DNA of 37,646 nucleotides from an uncultured Bacteroidota bacterium (GCA_903851365.1 CAINOB010000128.1:1-37646), one strand, 5' to 3'. Shown: positions 1 to 9,186, counted from the first letter of the stretch. Notes: generated by a model from the letters alone, not told the origin. Program-made: numbers and translations.

Positions 1-499
1 CAGCTCCTTCCTCGGTATAGCCGATGGCAACTTTTTTCCCGTCAAAACTGGGGAGAGCCTGATCAATACTGAGGGTTTTGCCTGGCATATAATTCAGCGG
101 ATCAAAAAGCAGAACTTCTTTTCCGTTAATTCCCTCCCTGAGATATAATTTCCCCACACTCTCGCCGGGCATGGTTTTGCGATAAAAATACCGGCCATTT
201 TCGTAACTTATGGAACCGATCCAGGGTGGCTGGAGTTTGTCCAATTCCTTCCATTCGGCAATCAGCTCATCTCTGCCATTCAGTTTGCCAAGTATGGAAT
301 TGGTGTAATCCGCCTGCTGTTTGAACCAGGTTTCCACTTCAGGACTTCTGATGGATTCAAGCCAGCGGTAAGGATCATTGTATGTTACTCCAAAATAAGT
401 CTCCACGGTATCTCCGGATTTTGTAACCGGATATTTCCATTGTGCAAAGCTGGAGATGCAACTGAGGGAAATAGCGCAGAGAGTGATAATACTTTTCAT
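1..499 (-). CDS. Prolyl oligopeptidase (S9A) family, N-terminal part, cut by window edge
   Basis: I translated the minus strand from the ATG at 499; the frame stays open to base 1, giving about 166 residues of a longer protein. It opens with a signal peptide (MKSIITLCAISLSCISSFAQ). The motif YFGVTYNDPYRWLES near residues 34-48 is typical of the start of the S9A propeller, followed by the WFKQQADYTNSIL helix. Family members cut short peptides after proline, and the catalytic Ser/Asp/His lie in the C-terminal alpha/beta-hydrolase domain, which is outside this window. The signal peptide implies export to the periplasm. Its 5' flank carries copy 1 of the 73-bp repeat at 512-584. Family call fairly safe; exact specificity unknown. 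Confidence 0.8.
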   Translation of the reverse strand, partial: MKSIITLCAISLSCISSFAQWKYPVTKSGDTVETYFGVTYNDPYRWLESIRSPEVETWFKQQADYTNSILGKLNGRDELIAEWKELDKLQPPWIGSISYENGRYFYRKTMPGESVGKLYLREGINGKEVLLFDPLNYMPGKTLSIDQALPSFDGKKVAIGYTEEGA

Positions 500-511
500 A
501 TGGGTTCGGGT

Positions 512-584
512 AGATATAACGTTACCGTTGAGTAGTCCGTTACAGTTTGAATTGTGCAGGGTATTTCGGAGTGAAAGCAATTGG
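512..584. repeat. 73-bp imperfect direct repeat, copy 1
   Basis: This stretch aligns without gaps to 2045-2117, with about 13 mismatches (about 82 percent identity by hand count). It lies between the peptidase start and the 3' end of the ATPase gene. The two copies are in the same orientation and bracket the ATPase gene. No open frame or terminator hairpin was recognised in it. Confidence 0.75.
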
Positions 585-600
585 AATTAAGTTTGATAGA

Positions 601-1854
601 TTATTTGCCTAATGATGCCAGCGAAATGACATTGATTCCGTCTGGTCGGGTGTAACTGATTCCTGTTCCGGTAATAATATTGAGCGAATTAGGCAGTTTT
701 ATTTTTTTTGTATCTAAAATAGAAACAAATTTTTTGAGGTTAACCGCAGCCTCATCGATTTGCCCGGTGCCGAGTTTTATTTCAAAAGCGCACCAGTCGC
801 CATTGTATTTTTGGACAATGCTGTCCACTTCTAAACCACTCGAATCGCGGTAATGATAAACTTTGGCATCGTTTGCCTGCGCGTATACCCGTAGTTCGTG
901 CGTAACAAGTGATTCAAACAAAAAACCCGTAAAATTCAAGTCGTTTATCAGCGAATTCTCATCGGCCCCCAACGCAGCAACAGCCAAAGAAACATCGGTA
1001 AAATGTCGTTTTGGAGATTTTCGCAATGCATGCGATGAACGAATATGCGTGTTCCAGGCAGGTTGGTCTTCCAAGATCATCAGGCGGTTAAGTGCATCGA
1101 GATAATCGTAAACAGTTGGTCGGGTTATGCCAACGTTTTCTTTTTCACGAATATCGTTTTCCAAAGCGGTAATATCCACCATTGTTGCAGTATTTCGAGC
1201 CAACGATCGTAACAAACTTCTCACTTTTACCGGGTCACGTCTGACATTGGAAACCCGGCTCATATCCACTTCGGTAAGTAATTCTACATAAGCACGGTTC
1301 AAGTCGGTTGCTTGCTCAATAGTTTTATTTAAAAGTGTTGGAAAACCGCCAATTATTAGTTTCTCGATGATAAAGTCCAGGTCGGTTGGTTTGTCATCAA
1401 TATCAATTCTTTCGCCTTTAAAAAGTTTTGCCAGACTTATTTCCCCGGACGAAAAGCCTAACTCCTGCCACGACATGGTGCGCATTTCAACGATGGTAAA
1501 CCTGCCCGCACCCGAGTGCATTTTAGCTGATTCTTCAGGATTCGCTGAACCTGTGAGGATAAATTGGGCATTATTCTGCCGGTCGTCTATTTCGTGGCGA
1601 ATGTAGTCCCAAAGTTTAGGTTGAGCTTGCCATTCGTCGATCAGGCGAGGAGTTTCACCAAGCAACAATCGTTTTGGTGCCGTGTCCATGAGAACCGGTA
1701 CATTTTCGTCTCTGTCCACATTCAACACGCTTTTGGCTATTTGCTTGGCCGATTCAGTTTTCCCACAGGCTTTTGCGCCTCGAATAAGCACTGCTCCGGA
1801 AGCGTTGAGTTTCCGCAGTAACTCGCTGTCTGATATACGTTCCTTGTAAATCAT
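601..1854 (-). CDS. AAA ATPase with C-terminal DUF4143 domain
   Basis: A 417-residue cytoplasmic protein. The Walker A motif GAKACGKT is at residues 26-33, Walker B RLIDEW at 70-75, and a sensor-like FILTGSAN near 98-105. The C-terminal half fits DUF4143, whose core resembles a PD-(D/E)XK nuclease fold: D344 in LEVDS, then E358 and K360 in EIKLG. Proteins of this type are common in Bacteroidetes and archaea as solitary, often multicopy genes; their biological role is not settled. The gene is alone on its strand, preceded by a TATATTTG promoter box and a tandem 18-mer, and flanked by 73-bp direct repeats. A scrap of a second copy lies at 2191-2210. It looks intact, with the usual length for the family. 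Confidence 0.88.
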   Translation of the reverse strand: MIYKERISDSELLRKLNASGAVLIRGAKACGKTESAKQIAKSVLNVDRDENVPVLMDTAPKRLLLGETPRLIDEWQAQPKLWDYIRHEIDDRQNNAQFILTGSANPEESAKMHSGAGRFTIVEMRTMSWQELGFSSGEISLAKLFKGERIDIDDKPTDLDFIIEKLIIGGFPTLLNKTIEQATDLNRAYVELLTEVDMSRVSNVRRDPVKVRSLLRSLARNTATMVDITALENDIREKENVGITRPTVYDYLDALNRLMILEDQPAWNTHIRSSHALRKSPKRHFTDVSLAVAALGADENSLINDLNFTGFLFESLVTHELRVYAQANDAKVYHYRDSSGLEVDSIVQKYNGDWCAFEIKLGTGQIDEAAVNLKKFVSILDTKKIKLPNSLNIITGTGISYTRPDGINVISLASLGK

Positions 1855-1870
1855 GGATCATCTTTACCTG

Positions 1871-1878
1871 CAAATATA
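1871..1878 (-). promoter_or_regulatory. -7 promoter box for the ATPase gene
   Basis: On the minus strand this reads TATATTTG, a full match to the Bacteroidetes -7 consensus TAnnTTTG. It lies 16 bases upstream of the ATPase start codon. No clear -33 TTTG is visible; that place is taken by the tandem AT-rich repeats. Confidence 0.6.
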
Positions 1879-1882
1879 GAGT

Positions 1883-1923
1883 TATTTTACATTTTAATAG
1901 CATTTTATTTTACATTTTAATAG
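1883..1923. repeat. Tandem 18-bp direct repeats upstream of the ATPase gene (candidate operator)
   Basis: The 18-mer TATTTTACATTTTAATAG occurs exactly twice, at 1883-1900 and 1906-1923, with a 23-bp period. The repeats sit immediately upstream of the -7 box of the ATPase gene, where a regulator or polymerase would bind. A 23-bp period is about two helical turns, so both copies face the same side of the DNA. The operator role is inference. Confidence 0.6.
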
Positions 1924-2044
1924 AATATCGGTTTACACTTATTAAAAAGTTCCTGTGTAGCCTTCCCTAAAAATGTGGTCTTCCATGAAAATCGGACAGT
2001 TTCACTTAAGACCGGACGCGCTAATAGAAGTTAAAGGCTATGCT

Positions 2045-2117
2045 AGATAAAACGTTACTGTTGAGCAGTCCGTTACACTTTGAATTAGCCATGGTATTGC
2101 GAAGAAAAAACAATTGG
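2045..2117. repeat. 73-bp imperfect direct repeat, copy 2
   Basis: Partner of 512-584. Copy 1 lies just 3' of the intact ATPase gene. Copy 2 lies at the same side of the ATPase-like scrap at 2191-2210, in the same order and orientation. It is therefore best read as the 3' flank of a lost second ATPase gene. The rest of the gap 1924-2199 holds no open frame that I can support. Confidence 0.7.
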
Positions 2118-2190
2118 TAGTCAGCTGAATAGCTGAATTGCTTTGGAGTCCGGAATCGACTGCTCACAGGCTCCGGAATTTCTAGACGTC

Positions 2191-2210
2191 ACCGCAGCCT
2201 CATTGATTTG
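2191..2210 (-). pseudogene. Scrap of a second DUF4143 ATPase gene
   Basis: These 20 bases match 743-762, inside the ATPase gene, with one mismatch and in the same orientation; in the intact gene they encode the IDEAAV segment. The scrap overlaps the end of the neighbouring 756-aa gene, and the TGA that ends that gene lies within it. A 20-base match alone could arise by chance. Its value comes from having the same order and orientation relative to the 73-bp repeat as in the intact copy. Confidence 0.45.
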
Positions 2211-4470
2211 TACGGTTCAACGTTTGTAAAAATTTATTCTCCCCGTTTTTTACCTCAAATAATATCCAGTTACCCTCAGCTGTTTGTTCCAAATGAAACC
2301 GACGCTTCTCATCCGCTAATATTTTTTTTATGTTTCCATTGAAAACATCGGCTGCACGCGCATTTTCCCAGATCCGGATGGCTTTGAAAATCTGATATTT
2401 CTGCGGACAGGATTCTACTGATTTCTGAGATAGGTTGAGCATATAGGTTACACCCACTCCTACCGATAAGGCTTGCAGGTTTTCCCATTCCTGCACTGTG
2501 GAATTCGGATTCAACGGTTCCGTTATCCCAAAAGTCGCAGGAAAGTAATTTGAAAAATTGATATTGCGGACATCCTTGCCTTCAATTGCCCACCTGCGTT
2601 CCTTAATGAAATACATGTTTTTCCCGCCGCCAACGTTTTGAATGCTTTGGTAGTGCCATGCTCCTTCGGGATAGCCTGCCCCCATGACCCGGATATATGG
2701 AATACCTCTGATGTTGCTTTGTTCGAAAAAACGTTTGAAAAAGCGCTTAAAGGCGTAATTGCCATGCCCCTGGTACAGGAATCCTTCCTCACCATCCAGA
2801 TCGATGTACCCCATTCCGTTCACATCCGCCAGTTGGGCATAATAATCAGCCAGTTTATCCTGTAAATAAATATCTGGTGCAAGGCCACTGTAACAATTAG
2901 TGAAGAGCTTATCTGCCTGCGACCCTTCCGGGTGACCTGACGCACCGGTTCTCCAATAGCCCCGTTTTACCCCTGTGAGCCGGTAAGGTACAGTGTTAGT
3001 AACCCCTGTAAAGTAAATCAGTTCTTTGCCGATTTTCATGATGTTTGTGACATGCCCCTCCCAGGCGCCATATTCGTTCAGATAGCTGGGGTCATCAATA
3101 TAAATGAGGGTATCAGTGGCCGAAATGGTTTTTGTGAGCTTACGCCGGAGCATTTTACATAAACTGTCACTGGGTATCGGGCTGACATCTTTGCTGACAT
3201 TGCTTTGCAGGAAATTATTCAACGTGTGCAGGCCAAACAGAATTCCTTCATTGTTGCATTGATCGGTAAATTCTTTGATCGTTGTCTTCCTCGTGGAATA
3301 AGGTATTTTCCAGTCAATCTGGCCCTGATTGGCCCTGTCGGGATAGAATTCGCCCAGCCCCTCGGCTTGTATTCCTTTAAAACCGAGTTGCTTGACGTAA
3401 CTTATGCAACTGTCGTAAACTCCATACCAAGCCACATCAGGGATATAAGCCGCCGGGTCTTTGATCCATTTTCCATTAACCTTTGGATGTGGCAATCCCT
3501 CGTTTAACACGACATTTTCGATAATACTAAGCCCGAGGTCGTCCGGGCCACCCCAAAAGGCAACCGATGAGCCAATATAATCAACGCCCGGAATGGCTTG
3601 TGTCATCTGGTGCGTTGGCGCATTAGCAGCCAGATATTGTTTCGCTTGGGCATCATTGTTCTTAGTGATCAACTCGGGAAAAAATACCATCCGCTCTTTT
3701 GTGCGGTCCTGTGCATGATAAACAATGGAAATCCGGCCCTTGGTATCGATGGTTGCCGTATTGCTGCTGACCATCCTGAAATATTCTTCGGGACGGGAGA
3801 AGAAAGCAACATCGTTCCGTCCGTCACCACCCAAAGTAAACACATCGCCCTCTTTGAGAGAATCCGGTACAGGAAAACGTTTTCGATCAGGCGAATGGAT
3901 CATATATCCGGATGGAGCAGCATCGGCCTGATTACTTGCCGGACCACCGGTGGTTATATCATTAAGGGCTAAAATTCCGATAGCATAATTCACGGCATCG
4001 CTTGTATCACGCGCCACTCCGATGATTTCTCCAAACAGGTTGTCGATGTTGGTATTTACCGGCCCCCATTGAATAGCTGTTATTTCATTCCGTCTGGTAA
4101 TCGAAACCAAGGTCAATTTTAAATAATCCGGAGCAGGTTCAATTTTTATCCTGGCAACTGAACCATTACTAAAATCTAACGTAAATATCTTTTTTGTTGG
4201 GGAATACGTTGCTTTTTCCGGATAATAATACTGTTCGGTTTTGTAATTATAGAGGCACAGAAGGGGTGAAGGTTTATCAAGAGGGCTGAATTCCCTGACT
4301 GGCTCCACCAGGATATTTTTCATGCTGGTAACATATCCTCTGTTGTCAATTCGTATTTTGAAATATTTTGTAGAAAAATCCCTTTGCGCGTAAGCAGAAT
4401 TTGAAACTAACAGGATGCAAATAAGAACTAACATCCGGTTTATCCTGCAATTGATTTTGCGATCTCTCAT
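2200..4470 (-). CDS. Secreted putative TIM-barrel glycoside hydrolase, family uncertain
   Basis: A 756-residue exported protein. A hydrophobic signal segment (MLVLICILLVSNSAYA) begins at Met13, so translation may start at 4434 instead of 4470. The first 280 residues look like an all-beta domain. The middle, from about residue 345 (DVAWYGVYDSCISYVKQLGF) to 650, has the alternating helix/strand pattern of a (beta/alpha)8 barrel as in alpha-galactosidase-like clans. The acidic strand end GYIDLDGEEG near residue 560 could carry a catalytic aspartate. A short beta domain closes the protein. I cannot assign a GH family or substrate. The last residues (NRTNQ) and the stop codon fall in sequence resembling the ATPase gene, so the C-terminus may be slightly altered. 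Confidence 0.6.
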   Translation of the reverse strand: MRDRKINCRINRMLVLICILLVSNSAYAQRDFSTKYFKIRIDNRGYVTSMKNILVEPVREFSPLDKPSPLLCLYNYKTEQYYYPEKATYSPTKKIFTLDFSNGSVARIKIEPAPDYLKLTLVSITRRNEITAIQWGPVNTNIDNLFGEIIGVARDTSDAVNYAIGILALNDITTGGPASNQADAAPSGYMIHSPDRKRFPVPDSLKEGDVFTLGGDGRNDVAFFSRPEEYFRMVSSNTATIDTKGRISIVYHAQDRTKERMVFFPELITKNNDAQAKQYLAANAPTHQMTQAIPGVDYIGSSVAFWGGPDDLGLSIIENVVLNEGLPHPKVNGKWIKDPAAYIPDVAWYGVYDSCISYVKQLGFKGIQAEGLGEFYPDRANQGQIDWKIPYSTRKTTIKEFTDQCNNEGILFGLHTLNNFLQSNVSKDVSPIPSDSLCKMLRRKLTKTISATDTLIYIDDPSYLNEYGAWEGHVTNIMKIGKELIYFTGVTNTVPYRLTGVKRGYWRTGASGHPEGSQADKLFTNCYSGLAPDIYLQDKLADYYAQLADVNGMGYIDLDGEEGFLYQGHGNYAFKRFFKRFFEQSNIRGIPYIRVMGAGYPEGAWHYQSIQNVGGGKNMYFIKERRWAIEGKDVRNINFSNYFPATFGITEPLNPNSTVQEWENLQALSVGVGVTYMLNLSQKSVESCPQKYQIFKAIRIWENARAADVFNGNIKKILADEKRRFHLEQTAEGNWILFEVKNGENKFLQTLNRTNQ

Positions 4471-4609
4471 AATAAGGATATTGGGTTATGGCCCTTAAAT
4501 TTGGTTTCAAGATCAAAAGTAAGATAGTTGGGGAATTCCCTGTTCTCCTGACATTGCAAAAGCCTTATGAGCAAAAATGAAAACTACCTGAATAATGTTA
4601 ATTCCGGTT

Positions 4610-7600
4610 CTAGTAATTTAGACCGTTCGTGTAAGGAATTGTAAAATAAAAGGTTGATCCCTTTTCACTATCACTTTCCAACCATATTTTCCCACCAAGT
4701 AATTCCACGTAGGCTTTAGAAATTGAAAGTCCCAAGCCCGCTCCTTGCATGGCTTGTTTATTGTAAAAGTCGGCTTGGATAAAGCGTTGAAAAATGGCTT
4801 CCTGCCTGTCGGCTGGTATGCCGATGCCAGTATCTTTTACGAAAAATTCAAGGCAACAGTCTGTTTTCTCGTAACCAAATTCGATTGAACCTTCCTTGGT
4901 ATATTTAATTGAATTGTTAATCAGGTTGGTAAGTATTGCATATACTTTTTCTCTATCTGTTTTTACGACAACCCCTTTTAACGGTAATTTTCTTTTCGTG
5001 ATAAGCTGAATCATTTTTCTCTCAGCCTCAGGTTTAAAGAAGTTATAAATGAAGTCGATCTGCTCATCGATATTAGTCTCTGATAGGTTAATTTCCATCA
5101 GTCCTGCTTCCACCTTTGATATGCTTATAAGGTTATTGATAATATTTAGCATACGTACCCCACCTTTCTCAATCATCCTGATGTAGTTGTGTTGTTCCTC
5201 GCCGGTAAGCTCAGGTTCTTTCAGAAGTTCAGCAAATCCAAGAATACCATTCATCGGAGTACGGATTTCGTGGCTCATATTGGCCAGGAAAGCAGATTTC
5301 AGGCGATCGCTTTCTTCGGCTTTTTCCTTGGAAATGATTAATTCTTTTTCAAAACGTTTGATTTCTGTCAGGTCGAATAAAAATGCAATATTTAATATTT
5401 GATCAGAAATATTGATTGAAGCAACCGCCACTTGCATTGGAAATTCTGAACCATCGGAACGCTTGGCAACAGCTTCGTAAATTGTTGGTACCGGAAGACC
5501 CAGTAAGCGACGACGGATGCGTTCTTTGCTATCTTCGCGGTACTGAGATGAAAAATATTCGTATGCAGGTCGTCCGATCATATCCTCTAATCCTGGCAAT
5601 CCGAGAGTCTCCAGAAATTTTTGATTTGCATACGTGCCGAGGCCGTTGAGTTGAAACACACCGATTGCCACAGGCGCTTGCTCAACAAAAGCTCTGAAAC
5701 GTAATTCACTTTCTTTCCTTTCATTCTCTGCCTGTTTTTGAAAGGTTATGTCATGGTTGATGCCGACCATTCGGCTTGGTTTACCATCGGGAGTGTGGAA
5801 TGTCAGAGAAGATGCTTGAATATAGTGGATGGAATCGTCGGGCCAAACAATGCGGAAAACAGGTGCAAACTCACGTTCGCCGTGCAAAGCTGCCTGTATT
5901 TCTGCTTCCACGTATGCTTTATCATCCGGATGGATGGTGTGCAACCAGGCATCGTATGTGATCCCAGAATGCCCGCGCCTCATGCAATTGATCTCGTACA
6001 TGGTGTTATCCCAGTCAAGTTGGTCGGTCAACACGTTCCAATCCCAAATGCCGATTTTAGCAGCGCGCGTTGCCAGGCTCAGACGTTCAGTCACCAGTTG
6101 CAAATCCCGGTTCCTTTGTTCCAACTCCTCTGTTCGCTGGGCCACCAGTTTCTCCAGCTGAATCTTATGTGCCTTGAGTTCCTTTTCTATCGTCATCGAT
6201 TTGGTAACATCAATCAAAGTGCCGGTCATCCTCAGTGCTTTACCGTCCTTATCCCGGCTGGTAACATCAGCCCGGGCATCAATCCACTTTACATTCTGTC
6301 CCGACAATAAAATAGGATATATAACTCTGTATTTCTCATACTTGCCTGAGATTGTTCCCTCGAACTGTTCCAGGGCATCGTTAACTTCTCCGGAGTATTC
6401 CGGAACTCTCATCTGGGTTTCCCTTAAAATTTTCACCCACTCGCTGATGCGGTAACTTTTGTCGGGTAATCCGGATACCGGCACTCCGATCATGATTGCT
6501 GTTGTGTCGAGTGCGTGATAGGTATCAACTTCCGTAAAATCAATCCACCATGCTCCAACGGAGGCTGCCTCCAAAGACACAAAAACCAGTTGGCTGAGCA
6601 TGGCAATCTCTTTGGTTCGTTGATCCACCAAAGTTTCCAGATGATTCTGGTATCTCTTTATTTCATCCTCAGCCTGCCTGCGCTGCGTGAGGTCGATAAT
6701 ATTTCCGATAATGGCAGTTTCGTTGTTAATTATAACACGAACTCCTCTCACTTCAATATTTTTTATTTCTCCGTTCTTGCATAACCCCAGGAATTCATAT
6801 TGTATCTTGTCAACTTCACCATCCACCCGGCGTCGCAGGTTTTCAGTAACCAGCGCGCGGTCATCCGGATGGATTACAACCAGCGGACTGACACCTGTCA
6901 ACTCCGCAGGTTCATACCCAAAAATGCTGGCCAGTGCCGGATTGACGTAGGCCATTTGGTTATTCTTTACGATATAAACACCTATCAATTCGGATTCGCT
7001 GAGTGTGCGAAAGCGGATTTCGCTTTCCAGGATTTTCTGTTCTGCCAGTTTGCGTTCCTGAATGTCGGTATGCGTTCCCACCATTCGCAAGGGATTGCCC
7101 TGGCTGTCCCGCTCGATTAAAAGACCTTTGCTGAGAATCCAATGCCAGTTGCCCGATTTCTCCATCATGCGATATTCAATGGAGAACTCCTTGTTACGAT
7201 GGAAGTGGTCCATATGTTCCTGATGTACGCGTTCAACATCATCGGGATGAACGAGATTCTTCCAGGTTTTATAAGCTGTGGCGAATTCATCCGGCTGAAA
7301 ACCGAGCATGCCGGAATAGCCATTGCTGAAGGTGGCATCACCGCTGGGGATGTTCCAATCCCAGACTCCACCGCTGGTTGCTTCGAGAATTTGATTTAAT
7401 TGTTCGGTATTTTCCCGAAGCAACCTTTCAGCCTTTTTAAACCGGGAAATATCACTAACATTCCCAATAATTGCGATTGGAACTCCCTCCTGATATATTA
7501 CATTGAACTTATCAAGAAGCCACTGGTATCCGCCATCCTTGTGCCTGAAACGATACTCCATACTATTATTGTGCACAGATGATCCGGACATTGCCAAATC

Positions 7601-8263
7601 CATGACGCGCTCAACTTCAGCCAAATCGTCGGGATGTATCAGATCCAAAACAAAATTCACCGGCATTGATTTCATTTCCTCCGGAGTGTATCCGGTAATA
7701 TGCGTAAAAGCAGGGCTCAGGTAATCATAATTGTTTGATATCAGATTCCGCTTATAGGGTGCATCGATGGAATTTTCCATTACCTCACGCAATTTTTCCT
7801 CGCTCTCCTGCAACTCTTTTTGAGTCTTTTTGAGTTCGGAAATATCCATGTAGGTTCCAAGAACACCGATAATCTCCTTACCGGCGTTTCTCAGCGGTGT
7901 TTTGCTTGTAAGAACGGTGAGGATAGCACCAGATCGGATTTTCAGGGGTTCTTCTATGGTTATTTTCGGTATACCCGTCTCTATAACCTCAAGATCATTC
8001 TGGCGGTAAAGATCTGCCCATTCACGCCAGGCCAGCTGGTAATCATTTTTTCCGATAATTTCGTTTGGATCTGAATATCCGGCATCCCTGGCAAACAAAT
8101 TGTTACAGCCCAGATACTTGAGATCTTTGTCTTTCCAGAATATTGCCACCGGCATAGTATCGAGTAATCCATTAACCAAATCCGGTGAGAAGCCGGAAGA
8201 AGCTTCTTGCAGTTTACGGATTTGTTCCTGCAAAGCCACTATGGATTCATCCTTTTTTTTCAT
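4610..8263 (-). CDS. Soluble multi-PAS sensor histidine kinase (seven PAS domains)
   Basis: A 1217-residue kinase with no transmembrane segment or signal peptide. Seven PAS/PAC repeats can be counted, at roughly 27-150, 155-281, 287-412, 418-535, 555-695, 715-845 and 855-975. Most end in a DI(S/T)xxK-like PAC signature followed by a coiled linker. The HisKA box SHEIRTPMNG places the phospho-accepting His at 998. The HATPase domain shows the N box near 1115-1122, G1 DTGIGIP at 1144-1150 and G2 GAGLGLS near 1174-1180. There is no receiver domain and no response-regulator gene beside it, so the partner is encoded elsewhere. The start codon is followed by a lysine-rich AAAAAAAAG stretch. Two PAS repeats share a WDWN motif. 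The ligands cannot be read from sequence. Confidence 0.93.
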   Translation of the reverse strand: MKKKDESIVALQEQIRKLQEASSGFSPDLVNGLLDTMPVAIFWKDKDLKYLGCNNLFARDAGYSDPNEIIGKNDYQLAWREWADLYRQNDLEVIETGIPKITIEEPLKIRSGAILTVLTSKTPLRNAGKEIIGVLGTYMDISELKKTQKELQESEEKLREVMENSIDAPYKRNLISNNYDYLSPAFTHITGYTPEEMKSMPVNFVLDLIHPDDLAEVERVMDLAMSGSSVHNNSMEYRFRHKDGGYQWLLDKFNVIYQEGVPIAIIGNVSDISRFKKAERLLRENTEQLNQILEATSGGVWDWNIPSGDATFSNGYSGMLGFQPDEFATAYKTWKNLVHPDDVERVHQEHMDHFHRNKEFSIEYRMMEKSGNWHWILSKGLLIERDSQGNPLRMVGTHTDIQERKLAEQKILESEIRFRTLSESELIGVYIVKNNQMAYVNPALASIFGYEPAELTGVSPLVVIHPDDRALVTENLRRRVDGEVDKIQYEFLGLCKNGEIKNIEVRGVRVIINNETAIIGNIIDLTQRRQAEDEIKRYQNHLETLVDQRTKEIAMLSQLVFVSLEAASVGAWWIDFTEVDTYHALDTTAIMIGVPVSGLPDKSYRISEWVKILRETQMRVPEYSGEVNDALEQFEGTISGKYEKYRVIYPILLSGQNVKWIDARADVTSRDKDGKALRMTGTLIDVTKSMTIEKELKAHKIQLEKLVAQRTEELEQRNRDLQLVTERLSLATRAAKIGIWDWNVLTDQLDWDNTMYEINCMRRGHSGITYDAWLHTIHPDDKAYVEAEIQAALHGEREFAPVFRIVWPDDSIHYIQASSLTFHTPDGKPSRMVGINHDITFQKQAENERKESELRFRAFVEQAPVAIGVFQLNGLGTYANQKFLETLGLPGLEDMIGRPAYEYFSSQYREDSKERIRRRLLGLPVPTIYEAVAKRSDGSEFPMQVAVASINISDQILNIAFLFDLTEIKRFEKELIISKEKAEESDRLKSAFLANMSHEIRTPMNGILGFAELLKEPELTGEEQHNYIRMIEKGGVRMLNIINNLISISKVEAGLMEINLSETNIDEQIDFIYNFFKPEAERKMIQLITKRKLPLKGVVVKTDREKVYAILTNLINNSIKYTKEGSIEFGYEKTDCCLEFFVKDTGIGIPADRQEAIFQRFIQADFYNKQAMQGAGLGLSISKAYVELLGGKIWLESDSEKGSTFYFTIPYTNGLNY

Positions 8264-8438
8264 CCATCAAATACTAATCAACTACTAATCTTTACTTTAA
8301 CCTGCTACGCAAATCCGGAATCTGAGTATGTTAACCTGCCTATATAAAAATAAGAAATATTTATGTTGGTACATCATTTACTGATCGATTAACCCTGATA
8401 ACTGGCTGTTAAACAACTAACAGAGAAAGCCCGGCCGT

Positions 8439-8573
8439 TTATTCCCCATGTTGTCTCCCATGGATGGCCTCATTAAGTTGGTTTATTTCTTTTTTAACAC
8501 CTGCGATATAAGCCTGTTCATCGGTTGCTTCATACAGGAGGTAAATCTAAAGGCTAGTTGAGGATGCTTTCAC
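8439..8573 (-). pseudogene. Internally deleted relative of the 157-aa gene at 11550-12023
   Basis: The minus strand starts with GTGAAAGCATCCTC, close to the GTGAAAGCAGCCTC start of the intact gene; similarity continues a little upstream (TTAAAAA). It then jumps to YLLYEATDEQAYIAGVKKEI, matching residues about 42-61 of the intact protein, and ends soon after at a TAA. About 37 codons between start and middle are missing, and so is the C-terminal half. Like the intact copy, it lies just 3' of a glycoside hydrolase gene (here itself broken). The remainder of 8264-8622 shows nothing else I can name. Confidence 0.75.
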
Positions 8574-8622
8574 TGATCAGTTTTTAATCCTTTTCCGACT
8601 GAAACAGCGGAAGCTCCTTTTC

Positions 8623-9186
8623 TTAGCTGCTGCCAGCCGGACGCGCCATCCATTCGGAACAGAGCACCGGACGGTTCTGCTTTTTCAGTTCGGCGATCCT
8701 GACGGCCATATCATCCTTTTTGCCATACAGATGGTAGGTTATGATATCGGGCTGCTTACCCAGGTACGGATCCATCTGGACAGGTTGCCCGAAAGCACAA
8801 TCATCGAACAAAACAGGCATCACTGAGATATGACGGGATGAAGCAAGTTCAAGGAACAGGCTGAAATTCTTTTTAAATGCAACTGGATTACTCTTCCAGA
8901 CAATATACTGGAGAAACACGCGGGTGCTGGTATACCGGAGGTCATGCGCCCACCCGAGTTCCCGTCCGATGATGGTGGTATCCAACGGATTCTCCCACCA
9001 TTCCGTGGTGTTACCGGCATAACTTGGAACATAATTGAAACCCTTGATCCAGGGAAGTGCATCATACCAGGATCTGGCTTTTGCTTCGGTCCACCGGAGA
9101 TTTAATGTACTTTTATTCTGATTGATACATGATGCCAGCAAGATTAATCAGGAAGTGGCTTTCAGGAACCGGGCAGCTGTTTTCAT
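8623..9186 (-). pseudogene. Broken lipoprotein glycoside hydrolase (GH5-like barrel)
   Basis: From the ATG at 9186 the frame reads MKTAARFLKATS, then TGA (9148-9150), then LILLASCINQNKS, which is a lipobox. An in-frame stop therefore interrupts the lipoprotein signal. The body (WYDALPWIKGFNYVPSYAG, then ELGWAHDLRYTSTRVFLQY) is typical of a family of GH5-like lipoprotein hydrolases. After DPYLGKQ it joins directly to PDIITYHLYG, a motif from much later in the barrel. The segment that should hold the catalytic acid/base (NEP-type motif) is thus gone. The frame ends right after SEWMARPAGS, where intact relatives carry on. One nonsense mutation, one internal deletion and one 3' loss make function very unlikely. 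Confidence 0.8.

Noticed and set aside
863-1105. Plus-strand open frame of 80 codons
   Set aside because: It lies wholly inside the ATPase gene on the other strand and shows no domain or start signal.
5738-6310. Plus-strand open frame of 190 codons
   Set aside because: Antisense to the multi-PAS kinase. Its codons mirror those of the kinase and its product looks like no known protein.
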